DNA of 5,473 bases. It comes from Bacteroidetes bacterium UBA7688 (GTDB lineage: Bacteria > Bacteroidota > Bacteroidia > Chitinophagales > Chitinophagaceae). Location: contig DLGS01000244.1 of the NCBI GenBank assembly GCA_002482815.1, positions 1-5,473 of the forward strand, written 5' to 3'. Within the stretch, counting starts at the first letter, position 1, and each line of letters begins with the position of its first letter. The notes beneath the pieces are model-generated. The model did no database searches. It was not told the DNA's origin and was given only the letters and a program-made list of their open reading frames with translations. Shown here piece after piece: positions 1-5,473 of this stretch. The position numbers and the translations under genes are program-made.

Positions 1-171
1 GGAGCCATATGCACCGTTAAAATTGACGCCCACCTCAACGTAATTCCCCTGAATAAAGGCATTACAATTTGACAATTGTGCCTGAGCAGAAAATGATACA
101 GCACTAATTGCTGCAGTGAAGGAGAGCGATAACGCCGCATGCTCCAGTTTTTTGTAAAGGTTTGTTTTCAT
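1..171 (-). CDS. Exported protein of unknown function, N-terminal fragment (3' end outside window)
   Basis: The reading frame starts at ATG 171-169 and stays open for 57 codons to the window edge, so only the N-terminus is visible. It begins MKTNLYKKLEHAALSLSF, giving a basic N-region (K2, K7, K8) followed by a hydrophobic, alanine- and serine-rich core at about residues 12-28. An Ala-Gln-Ala motif (29-31) fits signal peptidase I cleavage after A31, so the protein is predicted to be exported through Sec. The visible mature part contains CNAFIQGNYVEVGVNFNGAYGS. This reminds me of N-terminal segments of large secreted or cell-surface Bacteroidota proteins, but that is from memory and cannot be tested here. 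Such proteins often carry a C-terminal type IX secretion or gliding-motility sorting domain, which would lie outside the window. No Shine-Dalgarno precedes the ATG, as is usual in the phylum. The gene is divergent from the threonine dehydrogenase. The start and export signal are well supported; the function is unknown. Confidence 0.8.
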   Translation of the reverse strand, partial: MKTNLYKKLEHAALSLSFTAAISAVSFSAQAQLSNCNAFIQGNYVEVGVNFNGAYGS

Positions 172-391
172 AAGTTTAGCATTTTAAGATTCAAAATAAA
201 ATTAAGATTAAAAATTTAAATACATAGATTTATTTTTCACCATTGGTAATCCTGTTGTATTTAAATAAATTATTTGCCACTAAAACTTTTTAAGAAAAAT
301 TAATTAAAGAAATTTAATTGCCTGAGGAAGAAAAGCCTTTCGAAATAATTTGTACTTTCACCGCTAAACAATTTTCAATCCAAAATAATTA
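172..391. other. AT-rich divergent intergenic spacer
   Basis: This 220-base non-coding spacer lies between two divergent start codons and should hold promoters for both genes. It is very AT-rich, with A- and T-runs and a perfect 10-base palindrome, TATTTAAATA, at 258-267. Such palindromes are expected by chance in DNA this AT-rich, so I do not call an operator. I found no convincing promoter for the leftward gene. The only rightward candidate is listed separately. Confidence 0.5.
353..360 (+). promoter_or_regulatory. Weak candidate Bacteroidota-type -7 element upstream of threonine dehydrogenase
   Basis: TACTTTCA at 353-360 partly matches the Bacteroidota primary-sigma -7 consensus TAnnTTTG, with the last two bases different. 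It would give a 5' leader of roughly 25 bases before the ATG at 392. No TTTG -33 element sits at the expected distance upstream, so this is only a position-based guess. Confidence 0.22.
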
Positions 392-1339
392 ATGAAACAA
401 GAGAAAATACTCATAATAGGAGCCTGCGGTCAGATTGGTGTTGAACTCACGCTTGCCCTTCGTCAACAATACAGCAACAATCAGGTCATAGCCAGTGATA
501 TCCGCGAAGAAGCACATCCTTTACTGGAAGGTTCGGGTCCTTATTATACAATTGATGCTACTGATATTAAAGCTGTAGCCGATTTGGTGAAGAAAGAAAA
601 TATCACACAGATTTATTTGCTCGCAGCCTTGCTCTCCGCCACTGGTGAAAAAGTGCCGATGAAGGCCTGGGAAATCAACATGAACAGTTTACTTCAGGTT
701 TTGGAACTCGGCGTGGAACAAAAACTGACTAAAATTTACTGGCCAAGTTCTATCGCTGTTTTCGGAACGACTACTCCTAAAAACGATACGCCACAAAAAA
801 CGATTGTAGAGCCCACTACCGTTTATGGAATCAGTAAATATTCAGGCGAATTATGGTGTCAGTATTTTCATCGTCGTTGGGGACTGGATGTACGCAGCCT
901 GCGCTATCCTGGCCTGATCAGCTGGAAATCTGCTCCTGGCGGAGGAACAACTGATTATGCAGTTGAAATTTACCATGAAGCTTTAAAAAACAAACAATAC
1001 ACTTCATTCCTTTCAGAAAATACATACCTGCCAATGATGTATATGGATGATGCAATCAGAGGTACAATTGAGTTGATGGAAGCGCCGGAAGAACAAATCA
1101 AATCACGGATGGCTTATAATCTTTCTGCCATGAGTTTTTCTCCTAAAGAAATTGCCGCAGCGATTCAAAAGCATATTCCTGAATTTAAAATTGATTATGC
1201 GCCTGATTTCCGTCAGGCTATAGCAGATTCCTGGCCATCCAGCATTGATGATGCCGATGCACGAAAGGACTGGAACTGGAAGCACAATTTTGACCTCGGT
1301 AAGATGACGGAGGATATGCTGAAGAATCTGGGCAAATAA
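392..1339 (+). CDS. tdh: L-threonine 3-dehydrogenase, short-chain (SDR/epimerase-like) type
   Basis: This 315-residue protein is predicted to oxidise L-threonine to 2-amino-3-ketobutyrate with NAD+ in the cytoplasm, the first step of threonine breakdown to glycine and acetyl-CoA. The N-terminal Rossmann fold shows the NAD-binding GxxGxxG motif at G10, G13 and G16. D36 at the end of the second strand fits NAD rather than NADP preference. The SDR active site is visible as WPSS (117-120) and YGISK (Y145, K149). RYPGLIS (171-177) and APGGGTTDYAVEIYHEAL (181-198) are characteristic of the SDR threonine dehydrogenases known from Flavobacterium and animals, and separate this protein from general UDP-sugar epimerases. 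It is unrelated to the zinc-dependent E. coli Tdh although the symbol is shared. The length is normal and no defect is seen. The ATG start follows an in-frame TAA at 386-388 and lacks a Shine-Dalgarno. The partner ligase gene (kbl) is not adjacent. The gene appears monocistronic and ends before a hairpin terminator. Confidence 0.9.
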   Translation: MKQEKILIIGACGQIGVELTLALRQQYSNNQVIASDIREEAHPLLEGSGPYYTIDATDIKAVADLVKKENITQIYLLAALLSATGEKVPMKAWEINMNSLLQVLELGVEQKLTKIYWPSSIAVFGTTTPKNDTPQKTIVEPTTVYGISKYSGELWCQYFHRRWGLDVRSLRYPGLISWKSAPGGGTTDYAVEIYHEALKNKQYTSFLSENTYLPMMYMDDAIRGTIELMEAPEEQIKSRMAYNLSAMSFSPKEIAAAIQKHIPEFKIDYAPDFRQAIADSWPSSIDDADARKDWNWKHNFDLGKMTEDMLKNLGK

Positions 1340-1358
1340 AACACACTTAAATAAAAAT

Positions 1359-1393
1359 AAAGAAAGCCGATACAATCAGTATCGGCTTTCTTT
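1359..1393. terminator. Bidirectional rho-independent terminator between convergent genes
   Basis: A perfect 15-base-pair stem (1359-1373 with 1379-1393) encloses a 5-base loop, AATCA. The GC-rich core is GCCGATAC/GTATCGGC. Reading rightward, the stem ends in the T-run 1391-1394, which terminates the threonine dehydrogenase transcript 19 bases after its stop codon. Reading leftward, the complement of the A-rich stretch 1351-1360 gives a T-rich tail, so the same hairpin can end the minus-strand operon. The last base of the leftward gene's stop codon (1393) falls within the stem. Confidence 0.92.
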
Positions 1394-1614
1394 TATTCTG
1401 AAATGATTTGAACGTATAAATCTTCCACTTTTTTTCTTGCCCAGTCCGTTTTTCGCAGAAATTTCAGACTGGAATTCATGCTCGGATTTTCATTGAAACA
1501 TTTGATATTGATGTTAATGCCCAGCTGTTCCCAGCCATCATAATAATCCAGGAGAAATTCGATGATGGATTGTAATGTTTTGCCGTGTAATGGATTGTTA
1601 GGCTGTGTACTCAT
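1393..1614 (-). CDS. VF530 family (DUF2132) small DNA-binding protein
   Basis: This 73-residue protein matches, from memory, the VF530/DUF2132 family of small conserved bacterial proteins named after a Vibrio fischeri member of solved structure and annotated as DNA-binding. Diagnostic segments are NNPLHG (6-11), DGWEQLG (26-32), IKCFNENPS (37-45) and the highly conserved SSLKFLRKTDWARKKVEDLY (48-67), whose basic residues K51, R54, K55, R60, K61 and K62 would suit nucleic-acid contact. The length is normal, so it appears complete. The cellular role is not established. The ATG at 1614-1612 lies inside the end of the flippase gene, giving a 17-base overlap in a different frame. Translation is therefore probably coupled to the flippase, and the gene is the last of the operon. 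The TAA stop touches the terminator stem. A functional link with the upstream envelope genes is not evident; it may simply be a passenger. Confidence 0.9.
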   Translation of the reverse strand: MSTQPNNPLHGKTLQSIIEFLLDYYDGWEQLGININIKCFNENPSMNSSLKFLRKTDWARKKVEDLYVQIISE

Positions 1615-3055
1615 TTTGTTTTGTGTTTTTATTCCACTCGTATAAAAGAGAAATTCCTCCGACAGAAAATAAGGAAATCATTCCAGCCCAAAAGATGCCG
1701 GTTGTACTTGAAAATATTTGGGTAAAAGAAAAATAAGATAAACCTGTTATTGCCGCAAATAATAAAAATTTGCGCAATAAGATGCGACCCGGAAGTAAGT
1801 TTTCGATTGGTGTATTCAATAATCTGGAAGCATGAACTAAATAATCCCCCGCCTGCCAATACGTACTGATAACGAAGCTGAGTGCAACACCCGGTAAACC
1901 CATTAATAAATACAAGGGGTACATCAAAACACAGGCAAGGATAAAATCAATTACAGCGCCTTTATTGATTATATCGCCGCGATGATGGCTCTGTAATAAA
2001 GCAGTGAAAGGGTAGGCCCGCACTGGCAAAACAAGTTGTGCGCAAACAAAAATCCAAACGCCGCTGATATATTTTTCCGAAAAAACAGTGATCAGAAATT
2101 CTTCCCTGAAAAACAATAAAAAGAAAAATAAGGGGAATACCATAGAAGATAAGATACGCGAACTGAAGTGCAAAATACCGATCTGATCCTGTAATGTTTT
2201 TGTGCTTTGATGATGCGCCCAATGTTGCACCGCCGCGCTGCTGACTGCAGAAAAAATCAGGGGAAGAAATGCGATTTCGATAGTGGCATTAGTATAAACG
2301 CCGAATAGCTCTTTTGCCAGAATAAAGGATAATATAAATTTGTCAATCCAGCGAAAAAGCACCTGGATAACATCATTCAATCCCAATTGTATCCAGAGTT
2401 TTTTTATCCGTATCCATTCACTTTCTTCTATTTCTTCTACCAGGTTTTGTAAGCCGGAGGCGTGTCGTTTGATTATTACAGTATTCACTGCCAGTCGTAA
2501 AAAAAGAAGAAAAATCAAAGCTTTCAGGAAGTCATTAAAAGGAATATCGTTGCTGATTTTCCAATAATGCAACCCTACAAACAGTAACGAATAAACAAGG
2601 TTGACGCTTATTAATTTCCGGTAAGATTTGAAAACAATCAGAAAAGAATCTGAAAACACTACGCAGGCGAAAAGCATAAAAAATGCACCCGTAAGAAAAG
2701 GATTGGTGTAATTGGAGTAATATTGAAAGCTGCCAAAGATTACAGAAAGCAACAACAGAAAACATGCAAACAGGAGAAGTTGATTCCTGGTTATTCTTTG
2801 GATAATGGCCAGCAGTTTTGTTCCGGAATAAGTGAGTGCAAAAACCGGAAACCCAACCGTTGCTATTGCACTGAGAAAAAACAACTGAATCCAGAAGTTT
2901 TGGTATTGACCATATTCTTCTGCACCAAGTTTGTGCGAAAAGAATAAGGTCGTAATAAAAATCGCCAAAGCAGGAAAGAACTTCGCTGCAAATAAATACA
3001 GCGAAGTTCCGGCAAAGGACGATTTAGGATTGTTGTTTTTTTGTTGCAAAATCAA
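1598..3055 (-). CDS. Polysaccharide/oligosaccharide flippase, Wzx/MOP-superfamily membrane protein
   Basis: This protein of about 485 residues is predicted to flip lipid-linked oligosaccharides across the inner membrane. I count about 12-14 hydrophobic spans, at roughly 17-39, 53-76, 92-110, 120-142, 150-165, 175-194, 230-247, 258-278, 300-318, 330-352, 366-384, 387-404, 428-447 and 452-472. The N-terminal part (KFFPALAIFITTLFFSHKLGAEEYGQY) has the typical flippase opening, where a first span is followed by a GxxxYG-like segment. The central FRWIDKFILS (234-243) resembles the conserved Asp-Lys segment that opens the second half of these transporters. Length is typical. No ATG is available: the frame opens after a TAA at 3080-3082, and the only early starts are TTG at 3055-3053 and TTG at 3049-3047. 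The reported start is the first of these. The gene overlaps the acetyltransferase by 32 bases and the VF530 gene by 17. Family assignment is confident, but the substrate is unknown and the exact start is uncertain by two codons. Confidence 0.85.
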   Translation of the reverse strand: MILQQKNNNPKSSFAGTSLYLFAAKFFPALAIFITTLFFSHKLGAEEYGQYQNFWIQLFFLSAIATVGFPVFALTYSGTKLLAIIQRITRNQLLLFACFLLLLSVIFGSFQYYSNYTNPFLTGAFFMLFACVVFSDSFLIVFKSYRKLISVNLVYSLLFVGLHYWKISNDIPFNDFLKALIFLLFLRLAVNTVIIKRHASGLQNLVEEIEESEWIRIKKLWIQLGLNDVIQVLFRWIDKFILSFILAKELFGVYTNATIEIAFLPLIFSAVSSAAVQHWAHHQSTKTLQDQIGILHFSSRILSSMVFPLFFFLLFFREEFLITVFSEKYISGVWIFVCAQLVLPVRAYPFTALLQSHHRGDIINKGAVIDFILACVLMYPLYLLMGLPGVALSFVISTYWQAGDYLVHASRLLNTPIENLLPGRILLRKFLLFAAITGLSYFSFTQIFSSTTGIFWAGMISLFSVGGISLLYEWNKNTKQNEYTA

Positions 3056-3566
3056 GGCACTCCTTTTGATTGAGTTCTTTTATAATTCTGGCAGGATTTC
3101 CCACCAGCACGCAATATCCTTCCTTAAAACTTTTGGTAACCACTGCACCTGCTCCCACAATTGTAAAATCCCCCAACTCTACTTCCGGAAGAATATTCGC
3201 ATCTTTCCCGATCCAGCAATGTTTGCCGATGATAATAGGTTTAGCACGGTCAAAAGCATCATTATCAATGAAGTTGTGGTTAGCTGAAAGCAAGCCTACA
3301 TTGGGTCCGATATTGCTGTAATCACCAATCCGGATACCGTTAATTGCGTTAATGTATACACCTGGAGAATCGCCCGGGAATACATTTTTTCCTTTGATTA
3401 TTTTGTCAGCGCAATGAATGGTGGCAGTGTGGTGTATCGCCCATGATACACCACTGTTTTGTCTTAATATTTTTCGGAATAAAAAGTCACTCAGGTAAAA
3501 GCCAATACTCATTTCTTTGCGCAGGCGCAACCATTTTCGTATTGTATGATCCGGCTTTGAATTCAA
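3024..3566 (-). CDS. Hexapeptide-repeat (left-handed beta-helix) O-acetyltransferase, WcaF/CatB-like
   Basis: This protein of about 180 residues is predicted to transfer acetyl from acetyl-CoA to a sugar hydroxyl in the cytoplasm. After a basic N-terminal helical region (about 10-38) it shows imperfect hexapeptide repeats of the left-handed beta-helix from about 48 to 145, for example IRIGDYSNIGPNVG (78-91), IIIGKHCWIGKDANILP (111-127) and LGDFTIVGAGAVVT (131-144). The loop SANHNF (94-99) carries the likely catalytic histidine H97, and GNPARII (156-162) is the typical closing motif. The start is doubtful. The longest frame begins at TTG 3566-3564, 12 bases after the stop of the upstream YfhO-like gene, which lies in the same frame. 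The first ATG is M19 (3512-3510); starting there would remove the basic RKWLRLRKE segment, so I favour an upstream start. The 3' end overlaps the flippase by 32 bases. The context suggests modification of a glycan before export; the acceptor is unknown, and an acyl group other than acetyl is possible. Confidence 0.85.
   Translation of the reverse strand: MNSKPDHTIRKWLRLRKEMSIGFYLSDFLFRKILRQNSGVSWAIHHTATIHCADKIIKGKNVFPGDSPGVYINAINGIRIGDYSNIGPNVGLLSANHNFIDNDAFDRAKPIIIGKHCWIGKDANILPEVELGDFTIVGAGAVVTKSFKEGYCVLVGNPARIIKELNQKECLDFATKKQQS
3060..3065 (-). promoter_or_regulatory. Shine-Dalgarno-like site for the TTG-started flippase
   Basis: On the minus strand AAGGAG occupies 3065-3060, inside the acetyltransferase codons for Gln-Lys-Glu near its C-terminus. 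It lies 4 bases before the TTG at 3055 and 10 bases before the second TTG at 3049. Both spacings are at the edges of the usable range, so the site supports initiation in this region but does not settle which TTG is used. It stands out because no other start in the window has a comparable site. Confidence 0.5.
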
Positions 3567-3578
3567 GGTTTTGCTATA

Positions 3579-5473
3579 TTATTTAATACTCTCTTTTTGC
3601 GGAACAGCTGTTGTATCCGGTTTCTCTTTTTTGAAAGCCATAAAAATAGCAGCGCCAAAGAGAAGGTACAGCAGAATACTGCTGATCATTGCATAATTAT
3701 TCGTACTGTAGAAAGTTTCCGGATGGAAGATAAATTCAATTTTGTGGTTACCTGCCGGAAGTTTTAAGGCACGTAAAACATAGTTTACTTTCACAATTGG
3801 CGTTTCCTTCCCATCTACATATGCTTTCCATCCTTTGTCATAATATATATCAGAGAATACGGCTACACCTTCGTTATTGTTGTTTGATACAAAAGTGATT
3901 TTATCAAGACCATATTTATCAAGCTTCACACAAGCAGCGCTGTCTTTTACGAAGCTGGTTTTATTGTCAAACTGAGCAGCATACGTTTTCCTGACAATAG
4001 CGGTCTGGCTTGCTTTCCAGGCACCGGGAATCTGAGCTGTATCACCCAGGCCCGGAGCATTCATGCTCTTCATTTCTTCATTGGCATTATCCACATATTT
4101 TACTTCATTTACAAACCAGGCATTGCCGGCAGCACCCATATTCGGTTGGAAGGCTGGCTGTCCGTTTGGTCCGCCATTGAATATGACATATTTCGTATTC
4201 AGCATATTCAGCACCTCGCTGTTGAAGGGGCCGCTCATGTGCACATCAATCAGATCCTGATACGACTCCATTTTAACGGCGCTATAGCCACCAACACTTT
4301 TATGATGATAAGATTGTAAGGCATCGTTATACGTGTTTCTGCTTAAATCAAGCACACGATAATAAGGATCGCTGTCTTTTAATATTTCAAGGTCAACCTG
4401 ACGAGGAGCAAACTGAGCTTCATACTCGGAGGTCTCAATATAGTTATTGTCGTTCAGGTATTTGCGCGCAGTGGGTATTAAATCCAGCACAATCAATAAG
4501 CCAAGGCCAGCAATCGCCATTTCCTTTTTCAGTTTGTTTTTACTGAAAGCCCAAATTAGTGCCGCTGCAGCAATAATAAAGAACGCACTTAGTAATCCGC
4601 TGTTCATAGCCATTGTTGCTCTATCATCTGCAAGTGCATTCAACACTTTTGAAGCGACGGCATCGCCTCCACCATTACCTTTAAATTGTTCGGCCAACTG
4701 AGCGTCGCCCGTATTCAGGCTTGATGCTTTGAAATCAAAAAACATTTGTCCGCCCAAAGCAATTGCCACACAAAGTCCGGCTGTAACTGCAGTAGCTGTT
4801 TTTAGTTTTTTTAGCAAAACTTCACCAGCAATTTTATAGGTAAAAATGTCATTCAATGCCCAGATAGCCAGCATTGGGAAAAGCAGCTGCGGAATTACCA
4901 AAATCATTGATGGAACACGAAATTTGTTGTACATCGGAAGGGTGTCAAACAGGAAGTCGTTCAATCCTGGCAAATGCCTGCCCAGTGACATTAATATAGC
5001 AATGATACATGCTGTTGCAATCCACCATTTGGACGAGGAGCGAATAATAAGCATGCCCAATACAAAAAGAAAGCAAATAATTGCACCAAAATAAATCGGT
5101 CCGGCCAGGAATGGCTGAGGACCCCAATAGGTCGGTGCATTTTCTGTAAACTGCTCTGCACTGCTTTCGGGTACGCCCAGCCCGGTCATTGTTTTAAACA
5201 ATTCAGAATTTGTGCCTATATTCTGGCCACCGCCACCACCATACAATTGCGGAACAATCAGGCAGAACGTTTCGCCGATTCCATTACTCCAGCGAAAAGC
5301 ATATTCTCTGTCGAGGCCACCACTCTTTTTGACTTCCCCATTGGCTTTTTTCAATTCACTTCCTCCACCGCGCATCGTATACTCTGTATATTCTTTTGTG
5401 GCCATTATAGTAGGTAGCGAAGGTCCCATAGACAAAACGCCAACCAATACAGAAATAGCTGTACCAATTAACA
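3579..5473 (-). CDS. YfhO-family multi-pass membrane protein, C-terminal part (5' end outside window)
   Basis: The frame is open from the window edge to TAA 3581-3579, giving about 631 visible codons. No start is needed at the internal TTG 5447, because the codons before it (LIGTAISV) continue a membrane span. Residue numbers here count from that TTG. Hydrophobic spans lie at about 1-14, 115-135, 140-156, 180-199, 218-236, 284-301, 306-323 and 585-604. A large, presumably extracytoplasmic domain (about 325-580) follows. Its closing segment FSDIYYDKGWKAYVDGK (531-547), then NYVLRALKLPAGNHKIEFIF, is the hallmark C-terminal beta domain of YfhO proteins. A membrane-proximal FRVPSM motif (176-181) is also typical. 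In Firmicutes YfhO helps glycosylate lipoteichoic acid; the Bacteroidota homologues are uncharacterised, so a role in glycan transfer at the outer face of the membrane is inference. A glycine run (70-74) and an Asn run (522-525) look natural. The N-terminus, with more spans, is missing. This is the most upstream visible gene of the operon, 12 bases from the acetyltransferase. Confidence 0.85.
   Translation of the reverse strand, partial: LIGTAISVLVGVLSMGPSLPTIMATKEYTEYTMRGGGSELKKANGEVKKSGGLDREYAFRWSNGIGETFCLIVPQLYGGGGGQNIGTNSELFKTMTGLGVPESSAEQFTENAPTYWGPQPFLAGPIYFGAIICFLFVLGMLIIRSSSKWWIATACIIAILMSLGRHLPGLNDFLFDTLPMYNKFRVPSMILVIPQLLFPMLAIWALNDIFTYKIAGEVLLKKLKTATAVTAGLCVAIALGGQMFFDFKASSLNTGDAQLAEQFKGNGGGDAVASKVLNALADDRATMAMNSGLLSAFFIIAAAALIWAFSKNKLKKEMAIAGLGLLIVLDLIPTARKYLNDNNYIETSEYEAQFAPRQVDLEILKDSDPYYRVLDLSRNTYNDALQSYHHKSVGGYSAVKMESYQDLIDVHMSGPFNSEVLNMLNTKYVIFNGGPNGQPAFQPNMGAAGNAWFVNEVKYVDNANEEMKSMNAPGLGDTAQIPGAWKASQTAIVRKTYAAQFDNKTSFVKDSAACVKLDKYGLDKITFVSNNNNEGVAVFSDIYYDKGWKAYVDGKETPIVKVNYVLRALKLPAGNHKIEFIFHPETFYSTNNYAMISSILLYLLFGAAIFMAFKKEKPDTTAVPQKESIK

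Noticed and set aside
258..267. Palindrome TATTTAAATA in the divergent spacer, considered as an operator
   Set aside because: Short A/T-only palindromes are expected by chance in DNA this AT-rich, and no second copy or flanking symmetry supports regulator binding.
172..300. Promoter for the leftward exported-protein gene
   Set aside because: TATTTTG-like sequence occurs near the start on the minus strand, but the spacing within the -7 motif is wrong and no TTTG -33 element is present at the proper distance.
392..1339. Assignment as a UDP-glucose 4-epimerase or other nucleotide-sugar epimerase linked to the glycan genes
   Set aside because: The GGGTTDYAVEIYHEAL segment and overall length match SDR threonine dehydrogenases better, and the gene is on the opposite strand behind its own terminator.
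1103..1375. Minus-strand open frame of 90 codons opposite the 3' part of the threonine dehydrogenase and the terminator
   Set aside because: It lies opposite a confidently assigned gene, runs through the terminator hairpin and shows no family motif.
2931..3287. Plus-strand open frame of 118 codons across the acetyltransferase/flippase junction
   Set aside because: It is antisense to two well-supported genes, is rich in Cys, His and Lys without any recognisable motif, and has the character of a complementary-strand shadow.
4447..5094. Several 60-84 codon open frames on the plus strand and one on the minus strand inside the YfhO-like gene
   Set aside because: They are out-of-frame or antisense readings of a hydrophobic protein gene; none shows independent motifs or start signals.
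5223..5257. Glycine-coding run (YGGGGGQN) in the YfhO-like protein, considered as a repeat or frameshift scar
   Set aside because: The frame is intact on both sides, the codons are mixed, and a glycine-rich loop at this position fits the protein family.

Overview
The window looks like chromosomal DNA from a member of the Bacteroidota, perhaps a Chitinophagales- or Sphingobacteriales-like lineage. The base composition is moderately AT-rich and most starts lack a Shine-Dalgarno sequence. The short-chain type of L-threonine dehydrogenase and the YfhO-type membrane protein seen here are both common in that phylum. The genus cannot be named from this sequence alone.

Layout. (1) At the left edge is the 5' end of a minus-strand gene (1-171) for an exported protein with a clear signal peptide; the rest lies outside the window. 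(2) A 220-base AT-rich divergent spacer (172-391) separates it from (3) a plus-strand SDR-family L-threonine 3-dehydrogenase (392-1339). (4) A strong two-way hairpin terminator (1359-1393) sits between this gene and a converging minus-strand gene cluster. (5) The cluster fills the rest of the window. In transcription order it holds a YfhO-like multi-pass membrane protein (5' end cut off by the window edge), a hexapeptide-repeat O-acetyltransferase, a Wzx/MOP-type polysaccharide flippase, and a small VF530-family DNA-binding protein.

The four minus-strand genes are packed like an operon: a 12-base gap, then a 32-base overlap, then a 17-base overlap. Neither the acetyltransferase nor the flippase has an ATG start near its 5' end. 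The flippase must begin at a TTG, and a Shine-Dalgarno-like AAGGAG lies just before it, inside the acetyltransferase gene. The first three products fit one theme, modification and membrane translocation of a lipid-linked envelope glycan. This is inferred from family membership and gene order; no glycosyltransferase is visible in the window. The DNA-binding protein at the end is probably a co-transcribed passenger. The threonine dehydrogenase is a separate metabolic unit.

I see no mobile element, CRISPR array, tRNA, rRNA or riboswitch, and no clear evidence of a new biological system. The most unusual points are the non-ATG, overlapping gene junctions and the A7 tract in one of them.
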